From: an uncultured Roseburia sp.
GTDB lineage: Bacteria > Bacillota > Clostridia > Lachnospirales > Lachnospiraceae
Reading direction: 5' to 3'
DNA length: 7,947 bases
NCBI GenBank assembly: GCA_905206195.1
Contig: CAJLGN010000049.1
Span: forward strand, 1-7,947
In this document: positions 1 to 5,889 of the stretch, piece after piece
Layout: every line of letters starts with the position of its first letter
Numbering within the stretch: the first letter of the stretch is position 1
Position numbers and translations under genes: made by a program
Notes under the pieces: generated by a model
The model's database searches: none
Seen by the model: only the letters and a program-made list of their open reading frames with translations
What the model was told of the DNA's origin: nothing

Positions 1-22
1 ACCATAGAAGACCTTGCTGTTA

Positions 23-259
23 TTAGCTATTTACAGAAAAAGTTTCACACACTCTATAAATACCTATTGTTTTACCAACATACTCTGTTCCTGATTTTGT
101 TAATTCATAAATAGGTATTCCAAGTATTTTAACGGTAAGTGTATCTACACCTGTGCTATATGCGTTGGTGTATCCAAAATAAATTACAACACTCATCAAC
201 ACCATTGCGATAGCAAATCCAATCGCCAATGCTATCACAATTTTTATTTTTTTCTTCAC
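23..259 (-). CDS. Small membrane protein of unknown function, possibly truncated at its C-terminus
   Basis: This is a 78-codon ORF starting at GTG (257-259), with a GGAGAT Shine-Dalgarno about 8 bases upstream, which supports translation. A basic start (MKKKIKIV) leads into one hydrophobic segment at about residues 7-28. A short polar tail of about 50 residues follows, probably extracytoplasmic; it contains the phrase GIPIYELTKSGTEYVGK and ends in TAA at 23-25. I recognise no family. The region is more AT-rich than the genes to its right. The last ten residues (69-78, starting RVCETF) are encoded by bases that resemble an insertion sequence end, so the native C-terminus may have been replaced. 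It sits on the same strand as the large esterase gene but is separated from it by strong hairpins, so it is probably not in its operon. It could be an intact small protein or a 5' gene fragment. Confidence 0.5.
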   Translation of the reverse strand: MKKKIKIVIALAIGFAIAMVLMSVVIYFGYTNAYSTGVDTLTVKILGIPIYELTKSGTEYVGKTIGIYRVCETFSVNS

Positions 260-300
260 CTATTTTTATCTCCATATCCCAACAAATCCTGATTTTTCGA

Positions 301-513
301 TTAGTTTACACCTTCAATATAGCACATCTCCCCGCCGTAGGCAATCGGTATTTTATGTCCGTTCCGACTATCCAGACCGTCAAGGGACGAGCCGTATTTT
401 TTCGCAAATAGCGCGAAAAAATCTCCACTCTTAAACCCTTGACTGTCTGGATTTTTGTCGTCGGCTTCATTTCGCAGGAACAAAAAACCGGAGATATTCC
501 CAGACTTTCTCAA
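301..513 (-). CDS. Doubtful small ORF overlapping palindromic DNA
   Basis: An open frame runs from 603 to a TAA at 301-303. The ATG at 601-603 has no Shine-Dalgarno and lies only three bases after the stop of the upstream esterase gene, so I do not believe that start. A TTG at 511-513 has GGAGGTG (523-529) nine bases upstream, which gives 70 residues ending in GGEMCYIEGVN. Against coding, the Shine-Dalgarno and the TTG both lie inside a 19-bp hairpin that looks like a terminator. The frame also runs through a nested palindrome at 370-452. The peptide is soluble and charged, with no signal, membrane segment or recognised motif. It could be a small conserved protein or a chance frame through a structured repeat. 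I lean toward structured DNA or RNA. Confidence 0.25.
   Translation of the reverse strand: MRKSGNISGFLFLRNEADDKNPDSQGFKSGDFFALFAKKYGSSLDGLDSRNGHKIPIAYGGEMCYIEGVN
370..452. repeat. Nested inverted repeat (large hairpin or cruciform)
   Basis: The outer arms at 370-386 and 436-452 are 17 bases each and match at 16 of 17 positions (left arm ATCCAGACCGTCAAGGG). Inside them a perfect 10-bp inverted repeat, ATTTTTTCGC (396-405) and GCGAAAAAAT (413-422), encloses a 7-base loop. The two stems share one axis, so a single-stranded copy could fold into one long hairpin with an internal loop. No long T-run follows the outer stem on either strand, so it is not a standard terminator. It may be part of a dispersed palindromic repeat or a structured RNA. 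Confidence 0.6.
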
Positions 514-530
514 GCCTGAAAACACCTCCG
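481..530 (-). terminator. Rho-independent terminator of the secreted esterase gene
   Basis: Read on the minus strand, CGGAGGTGTTTTCAGGCTT (530-512) pairs along all 19 positions with AAGTCTGGGAATATCTCCG (507-489). There are 14 Watson-Crick and 5 G-U pairs, around a GAGA tetraloop of the GNRA type. A GTTTTTTG run follows at 488-481. The G-U pairs form only in minus-strand RNA, which sets the orientation. It lies about 80-125 bases past the stop of the 922-residue gene. The left arm also contains a GGAGGTG motif, so a role in sequestering a ribosome site is possible, but a terminator is the simplest reading. Confidence 0.7.
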
Positions 531-554
531 ATTTTCTATTTTTTCTCCCCTTTT

Positions 555-599
555 GGACTTGCGCATACCATTTTTTAATCAAGATAACTCTGCAAGTCC
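555..599. repeat. Short inverted repeat GGACTTGC / GCAAGTCC
   Basis: Perfect 8-base arms at 555-562 and 592-599 enclose a 29-base spacer. The repeat starts just after the stop codon of the secreted esterase gene. The loop is long and no T-run is attached, so a function is uncertain. It is listed because two further, stronger inverted repeats follow within 200 bases. Confidence 0.35.
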
Positions 600-606
600 T
601 CATGGA

Positions 607-3375
607 TTAATCTGTAGAATCAACACTTCCCAACGTCTTAGACTGTGCATTGAATGTAACCTTTTTCGCTTCATTCCTCAAGTATGCGCTCACAGCTACC
701 TGATATGTCTTATTTCCCGGTAAGTTTGAAATTTGTGCAACATTTGCAGTCTGATCCGCCGTCATTGTATAACTCTTGCCGTCCACATCTGTGGCTGTCA
801 GCGTAACAGAACCAATCTGCTTGCCGCTCTGCGCTTCCAGCTCCGCCAATGATACACTGATAGACTCCGCAGTCACCTGAAGCTGCGGCGTTACATCCAC
901 CGCGTCTTCTGCAATCTGCATATCGTAGAACAGGTTACTGATGGCATTGTCTTCATTCCACAGGCCCATGCCTCTTAATACCTGGCGCGTCATGATCAGC
1001 TGACCATTTGCACCCGGGTGAAGCCAGTCATTATTTCCATAGATCTTCGTCTGCGGACTCGCAAACCAGCTATATGTATTTTTCAAGCTCTCTACTTCCG
1101 TGTACTGATCGACAAAAATAAGGCTTGCATCTTCCTGCGCGACCGATCGCATCGCCTCGATATTCGCTTCGATCTGAGCGCGTTTGGTTGTATTTGTCCC
1201 AACGGTGGGCGTAGGTGTTCTCAAAATAATAGAGGCGTCTCCATTTGCAGCTTTTACCGCAGCGATAATCTCTTTTAACTTTGCCTTGTAATCATCTGTA
1301 CTCAATGCGCCGGCATCATTGGTGCCCAACATAATTGTGACAATATCTGCCTTGTACTGTTTTACACGGTATTCGATATTGTTCAGTGTTGTCACCGTTG
1401 TGGCACCTGAACCACCCGTATTAATGATAGTATCATCTTCTCTGCCGAGAACCTCCCGGACATATTTATTCATTGTCTGAGCAGTTCCATCGTATCCCAG
1501 TGTCCAGTGACATGCATGCGTAATGGAATCTCCAACAAAAAGCCACGTCAGCGGCGTAGTTTCATCTGCCACTTTTGCGGCAATTCTCTGTTGATTTTCC
1601 GTCAGAACCTGGTTGTTTAATACCGCTTTACTTCCTTCCAGAACGGTTCCCTTCATCGTGCGCAGCTGTTTTTTGCCATCTGCGCTCTTAATTTTCAATA
1701 CATAAGATGCATCTCTTGGCAAGTCTGAGATTGTAAATGTATTTCCCTCCACAGAAGCTTCAATACGCATCCCGCCGATTGTCAATTCATACTTCCACGC
1801 ATTTCCGGCGTCTTGCGGGATAGATACCTGCAGTCCGTTATCTGAGGCCGTAATTGCAGGGGAAATGTCCATGTATGTTTCACACTGCGTCTCTTCCACC
1901 AAATCCAAATTCGAGAATACATCCTGTGGATAACGATCGGCTGTTTTGATTGTCGCCAGACAAAGCTGCCTTCCGATTTCCAGATGCCCATTTTTATTGA
2001 GTGTCCCATCCGCATTTAATTTGTCGCTCCAGCCCGCTGCGTCCTTGGTCTGTCCATAGTGATCCACCACGACAATTCGCTGGCCCGCTTCCTGGCTCTC
2101 ATATGTCTCTGCCACCGCATCAACCGCGCCACAATATGCTTCAATCACCGCGTTTTTCGCAGGATCTGTCGTCGCATAAGGTTTCTGGATCACCGCGAAT
2201 CCAGTATTTGCTTTTAACGCGAGCGCATGATCGATAAAACTTTTCAGATTTTCTTTAAACTCTGTAATTTTCGCCGCATCTGCGCCGGCAGCGTAATCTT
2301 CACTTCCCACGAAATACGCCGCCGCTTTGGGCTGATATGCCGCTACCGCTGTATCCCAGTTTGCAACGATATCCGCCAGTGTCCGACCATTCTTTCCGCT
2401 GTTAATTGTATAGCGCTGTTTCCCATATTCTGTGTTTCCGTGTTTCCAGCGAATGTACTCTTCAAATTCTCCAATGTAATTGCGGGCCCCGCGCACCTGA
2501 TCGAAACCACCCGCCACAGCTGAGCCGCCTACAAACACCCAGGAATTGTCCACCGCTGTGTTGAACATGGCACCAATCTGAGTCCCCAGATGACTGCCGC
2601 TGTAGCCCATTTTGGAAACTTTAATGGCATCTTCATCGCTCACAGCTTCGTCTGTGACAATAATGTGTGAAATCTCACCTTTGAACGGGTATTCCTTTGT
2701 CTCTCCATCCAAATGGCCACCGATCGTCAGCTGCTCCATCGCAGCCATTGTACCCAATAATCCTTTATTTTCTGGGCTTGTGTTGTTCCACACTTCTGTG
2801 CCATCAATGGTGAGCCGCAGCGCTTTTGAATCATTGCTGCTCAGTACTACACAATGCCATTCATTATCTTCAAAATCAACCGGCCAGGATGCCTGTGTGT
2901 GATTCATCACAAAGCGGAAATTTTTCACATTTCCTGCTGGATTCATAAAAAATGACGAACAATTATTCTGGAAGGACAGATTTGCCGCACCGGACGCACC
3001 CTTTGCCCCCAAAAGAACTGCGTTAGCGCTGTTTCCACCCGCCACTTTGAATCGGAAGATAATTGATCCTGTATTTACCCCGCTTACATTTGCAATTGTC
3101 GTTTCATCCGCAATAGGAATAACCTTTGTCCCATCAAATTGCTGATCATTACCCTCAAATTTCTGAAAGAGCGCAGAATTTTCAAACGCATCCAACCCCT
3201 TTTCTGCAATGCGTTCGGACAATGCCTGTCCCGCTGCTTCAGCCAATGTCTCTGCGCTATAGCTGCCACTTGCCGCCCAAGCCTCCCCTCCGCTCATCAG
3301 CACACTGGCAAACATGACCAGAGCACTTAATCCTAAGCACAACAATTTATTCAATCTGCACATCCTTTTCTTCAT
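607..3375 (-). CDS. Secreted LamG/CBM40-like protein with tandem SGNH (GDSL) esterase modules
   Basis: This 922-residue protein starts at ATG (3373-3375) behind an AGAGGGGGG Shine-Dalgarno. Residues 1-34 are a signal peptide, with probable cleavage after AWA (32-34). Residues about 80-258 form a LamG/concanavalin-like lectin domain; its ending (IGGHLDG at 218-224, YPFKGEI at 229-235, then acidic VSDED) resembles sialidase CBM40 domains. Residues about 278-480 are SGNH-like but degenerate: GGS at 283-285, GSED at 357-360, and no DxxH. Residues about 503-580 form a beta-sandwich. Residues about 609-805 are an intact SGNH hydrolase: GDSIT with Ser617, Gly654, GTND with Asn686, and DWLH with Asp783 and His786. 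Residues about 828-915 form a second beta-sandwich. I infer an extracellular O-acetyl or other ester hydrolase acting on glycans, possibly sialylated ones. There is no LPXTG motif or C-terminal membrane segment, so it is probably released. It is transcribed alone from its own promoter. Confidence 0.9.
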   Translation of the reverse strand: MKKRMCRLNKLLCLGLSALVMFASVLMSGGEAWAASGSYSAETLAEAAGQALSERIAEKGLDAFENSALFQKFEGNDQQFDGTKVIPIADETTIANVSGVNTGSIIFRFKVAGGNSANAVLLGAKGASGAANLSFQNNCSSFFMNPAGNVKNFRFVMNHTQASWPVDFEDNEWHCVVLSSNDSKALRLTIDGTEVWNNTSPENKGLLGTMAAMEQLTIGGHLDGETKEYPFKGEISHIIVTDEAVSDEDAIKVSKMGYSGSHLGTQIGAMFNTAVDNSWVFVGGSAVAGGFDQVRGARNYIGEFEEYIRWKHGNTEYGKQRYTINSGKNGRTLADIVANWDTAVAAYQPKAAAYFVGSEDYAAGADAAKITEFKENLKSFIDHALALKANTGFAVIQKPYATTDPAKNAVIEAYCGAVDAVAETYESQEAGQRIVVVDHYGQTKDAAGWSDKLNADGTLNKNGHLEIGRQLCLATIKTADRYPQDVFSNLDLVEETQCETYMDISPAITASDNGLQVSIPQDAGNAWKYELTIGGMRIEASVEGNTFTISDLPRDASYVLKIKSADGKKQLRTMKGTVLEGSKAVLNNQVLTENQQRIAAKVADETTPLTWLFVGDSITHACHWTLGYDGTAQTMNKYVREVLGREDDTIINTGGSGATTVTTLNNIEYRVKQYKADIVTIMLGTNDAGALSTDDYKAKLKEIIAAVKAANGDASIILRTPTPTVGTNTTKRAQIEANIEAMRSVAQEDASLIFVDQYTEVESLKNTYSWFASPQTKIYGNNDWLHPGANGQLIMTRQVLRGMGLWNEDNAISNLFYDMQIAEDAVDVTPQLQVTAESISVSLAELEAQSGKQIGSVTLTATDVDGKSYTMTADQTANVAQISNLPGNKTYQVAVSAYLRNEAKKVTFNAQSKTLGSVDSTD

Positions 3376-3418
3376 GTTATTCCCCCCTCTTCGTTATTTT
3401 TATTAAAATTTCGTTTTT

Positions 3419-3447
3419 ATTATCTTGGATTTTCCGATATTTGTCAA
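3419..3447 (-). promoter_or_regulatory. Sigma-A promoter of the secreted esterase gene
   Basis: The minus strand carries a perfect TTGACA -35 (3447-3442), a 17-base spacer and a GATAAT -10 (3424-3419). Transcription should start near 3412, leaving a leader of about 36 bases before the ATG at 3375. The match is one base from full consensus with ideal spacing, so strong expression by the vegetative polymerase is expected unless a regulator intervenes. Confidence 0.85.
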
Positions 3448-3513
3448 TAAGCATTTACTCCTTTCTTGTCTGCCTTGTCTCACAATAATATATTCATCCT
3501 CACCCATAAAATA

Positions 3514-3528
3514 TGATTGATTCAATCA
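3514..3528. promoter_or_regulatory. Operator-like palindrome TGATTGATTCAATCA
   Basis: Two perfect 7-base half-sites (TGATTGA and TCAATCA) flank one central base. The site is centred about 74 bases upstream of the -35 box of the esterase promoter, in otherwise featureless AT-rich spacer. A second, overlapping palindrome of 6-base half-sites (TTGATT/AATCAA on the minus strand) is shifted by two bases. The position suits an activator. I cannot assign a regulator, and short AT-rich palindromes can arise by chance. Confidence 0.3.
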
Positions 3529-3605
3529 AAATCCTCCTGCTCAACTATCCAAAAATCCAACTCTGTCCCCCAAACTCCATTTCCCCATATTTTAAATTCC
3601 GCACA

Positions 3606-3645
3606 GAAAAAGTCTGAGAAGCCCCGCAATCCGGCTTCTCAGACT
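3606..3645 (-). terminator. Rho-independent terminator of the germinant receptor operon
   Basis: Perfect 13-base arms AGTCTGAGAAGCC (3611-3623) and GGCTTCTCAGACT (3633-3645) enclose a 9-base loop. On the minus strand the stem is followed by TTTTTCTG. There is no T-run on the plus-strand side, so it acts on minus-strand transcription. It lies about 90 bases past the stop of the fused BC gene and about 160 bases before the esterase promoter, so the two transcription units are insulated. Confidence 0.88.
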
Positions 3646-3737
3646 CTCTGAAATCACCCGTATTTAAATTTTATTCATTTTAACTGCTCCCTCTTTCTGC
3701 CATCACGCAATTAATACTTTCCTTTGCCGGCAAATCC

Positions 3738-5867
3738 TCACAAATTCACCCAGTCCACCGCAACCTCATACACAATTTCCATATCCCGCTCGTATTCCGC
3801 ACCCCAAGTCCGGTACTCCTCATACCAGTCCCGCCGCTGTCCACCGAGCTTTCGATAGCTGTTGGACACATCGATCTCTTGCTCCACGAGGGTCCTTTGT
3901 GCCAGCCCATTCATATACGCTTCTATCTGCCGCCCAAGCTCAGTCTCCTCCTGCCTCCGTCTTCGCTCCTCCTGGCTTCCGCCCAAACCACTTCCCCCGT
4001 CGCCCAGGAGAAATCCTCCCCCCGCGACCATTCCGCTGCACCGCACCTTCACCACAATCTGCCTTTTTCCCTGCCCCTCGCGAAATATGATCTCATTGCG
4101 GGGTGCAAAAAGACTGACTGTTCCCCCGCCTTGAATGGGCAACGTATAGTCATCCATCCGATTCCCGGAAAAAAAGGCGAGCAGAGCCGTCTCACTGTCC
4201 ACAGTTTCTGCGCACTTGCCGCGCTTCCACACACGGTACTCTCTGATCACCGGCTTTCCCTCCTCCTCGGACACACAGGGAATAAAAAGTGTCTCCAGCC
4301 GATTCTCCTGTTCCTGATACAGCATCCCGATCGTTGGGTAGGCCTGCTTTTTCACCTGGGAAACATTCTCAAACTGCTCCTCCAGATAATTTCCGACGGA
4401 CTCTCCCAGCTCCTTCTGAAGCTTTAAAATTGCCTCCCCGTCCTCTGCCGCCACCACGTACGTATTGCGCGGCACCTCATTTTTTTCCTCGAGGAAATCC
4501 AAAAATTCATCCATCGCCGACGCATCCTCCAGCAGCTGTGTGCTCAAAATCAGCACCTTCAGATGCCTGTAATCAATGACTCGATTTCCCGCTCCCTGGG
4601 TCTTAAGCCACGCCCCGCCAAAATTCTGCGGCTTCTGTACCGCCAGCTCAATCGGGAAATTTTTGTCCTCCAGCTCCGCTGTCTGGCAGCCCGAGAGCAC
4701 CCCGCCAGCCAAAAGTACAAGAGGAAGGATCAAAGCAGTGCGTTTTGCCCCGCGTTTCCATTTTATCCCGGAGCACAATCTGCACACCGCAAGCAGCAGC
4801 GGAACCGCCACCAAAAACGGTGTTCCGACCCACCGCAAAAACGACTCATACCACATGAGTTGCGATCGGCTCTGGTAGAAACAGCACGCGGCAGCGCACA
4901 CCGGGATCAACGCTACAAGCGCTGCCATTCTCTCCTTTTTCTGCCCCTGCATTTTTTCGCACAAATTGCCGGACAGGCGCGCCAGAACATTGCCCGCATA
5001 AAACACACAGCTGTTCAACAGCGCATAGAGCGTAAAAAACCAGATTGCAAACATGAACGCGTCCGTTCTTTTCAAGAACCCGCCGGATATTTTTACCGTG
5101 CTCATCAGCGTGACTGCAGGGTAATTCATCCGCCCCAGTGCATCCGGGCCAAAAATTCCAAGCAGAATGAGGTACAGCGCTGCGTAGACTCCCCCGGAGA
5201 ACAGCAGAGCGCTCCTCCCGGCCGCAAGCAGCGCCTCCTTCTTCTGCACATAACCGCCCAGAAATAAAAGGAGGAAGACGAGCGACAAAAACAGAAATAC
5301 ATCGTAGCCACCCCCCGCCACCCCGGCAAACTCCGCCGTGAACACCGGAGCCCAGTAATCAATCTGTATCTCATCCACCGCGAACAGTAACATCAAAAAC
5401 AGCGGTATCATAAGAAACCAAAATAGTATCTCATAAACTCTCGCCCGCCCCTCGACGCCACCCCAGATCCCGTAAGCAGTCAATGCCAGAAGAATGCCAA
5501 GCACCAGATAAAAAGATTCCCCCCGCAAAAGATCTGCCAGAACGACATCCGCAAAAATATACGCCACATAGCCCGCCAACAGCACAAAATAGATCATGTA
5601 GGCCAACTGGATGATCCGCCCTCCAATCCTGCCGAGCTTCTGCTCCAGATAAAGCGGAAATTCGACCTGCATATCTGCCATACCACACTGCAGGAGCTTT
5701 AGATAGAGCAGACCTGCCACAATGCCGATCGCGATGCAAAAGATGCCGTCCCTGCCCGCCTGTCTCCCCAAAAACCGGGGGAGCAAGAGCGTGCCAAGCC
5801 CCAACAGATCATAGGTGAGCAGCCGAAATGCCTGCCGCGCCGATATCCTGTTATTTTCCGAAAACAT
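3738..5867 (-). CDS. Fused GerAB-type permease and GerAC-type lipoprotein germinant receptor subunit
   Basis: This 709-residue ORF starts at ATG (5865-5867), with GAGAGG eight bases upstream. Residues 1-365 match the GerAB spore permease class (APC-type fold). They start with ISARQAFRLL and have about ten hydrophobic segments, near 18-34, 41-60, 86-110, 119-136, 146-164, 189-206, 220-240, 268-290, 313-331 and 343-365. A basic linker (KWKRGAKR, 369-376) then precedes a hydrophobic stretch ending in a lipobox, LSGC, with Cys394. TAELEDKNF and a GerAC-like domain follow to residue 709. GerAB and GerAC are normally separate proteins of about 365 and 370-400 residues; here they share one frame with no internal stop. 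The topology works: ten segments return the chain to the cytoplasm, the lipobox helix takes it out, and the C domain ends outside the membrane. A Gly-rich then Arg/Glu-rich loop (615-645) is unusual. It would partner the A subunit to bind germinants. Confidence 0.92.
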   Translation of the reverse strand: MFSENNRISARQAFRLLTYDLLGLGTLLLPRFLGRQAGRDGIFCIAIGIVAGLLYLKLLQCGMADMQVEFPLYLEQKLGRIGGRIIQLAYMIYFVLLAGYVAYIFADVVLADLLRGESFYLVLGILLALTAYGIWGGVEGRARVYEILFWFLMIPLFLMLLFAVDEIQIDYWAPVFTAEFAGVAGGGYDVFLFLSLVFLLLFLGGYVQKKEALLAAGRSALLFSGGVYAALYLILLGIFGPDALGRMNYPAVTLMSTVKISGGFLKRTDAFMFAIWFFTLYALLNSCVFYAGNVLARLSGNLCEKMQGQKKERMAALVALIPVCAAACCFYQSRSQLMWYESFLRWVGTPFLVAVPLLLAVCRLCSGIKWKRGAKRTALILPLVLLAGGVLSGCQTAELEDKNFPIELAVQKPQNFGGAWLKTQGAGNRVIDYRHLKVLILSTQLLEDASAMDEFLDFLEEKNEVPRNTYVVAAEDGEAILKLQKELGESVGNYLEEQFENVSQVKKQAYPTIGMLYQEQENRLETLFIPCVSEEEGKPVIREYRVWKRGKCAETVDSETALLAFFSGNRMDDYTLPIQGGGTVSLFAPRNEIIFREGQGKRQIVVKVRCSGMVAGGGFLLGDGGSGLGGSQEERRRRQEETELGRQIEAYMNGLAQRTLVEQEIDVSNSYRKLGGQRRDWYEEYRTWGAEYERDMEIVYEVAVDWVNL

Positions 5868-5889
5868 GCGATGTTCCTCTCTTTACTTT

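Noticed and set aside
601..603. ATG at 603 as the start of a 100-residue protein after the esterase gene
   Set aside because: There is no Shine-Dalgarno in the preceding bases, and the first 30 residues have unremarkable composition. The TTG at 513 has a better site, and even that is doubtful.
3480..3545. Short minus-strand leader peptide after an AGGAGG at about 3533-3538
   Set aside because: The frame is only about ten codons and lies upstream of the recognised promoter, so it would not be on the esterase transcript.
3879..4427. 182-codon plus-strand open frame
   Set aside because: It is antisense to the GerAC-like domain. The product is Pro/Ser/Leu-rich without motifs or a convincing ribosome site.
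4563..5267. 234-codon plus-strand open frame opposite the BC fusion gene
   Set aside because: It is fully antisense to a strongly recognised gene. Its product is low-complexity and rich in Arg/His/Gln/Pro with no family signature. It mirrors GC-biased codons on the other strand.
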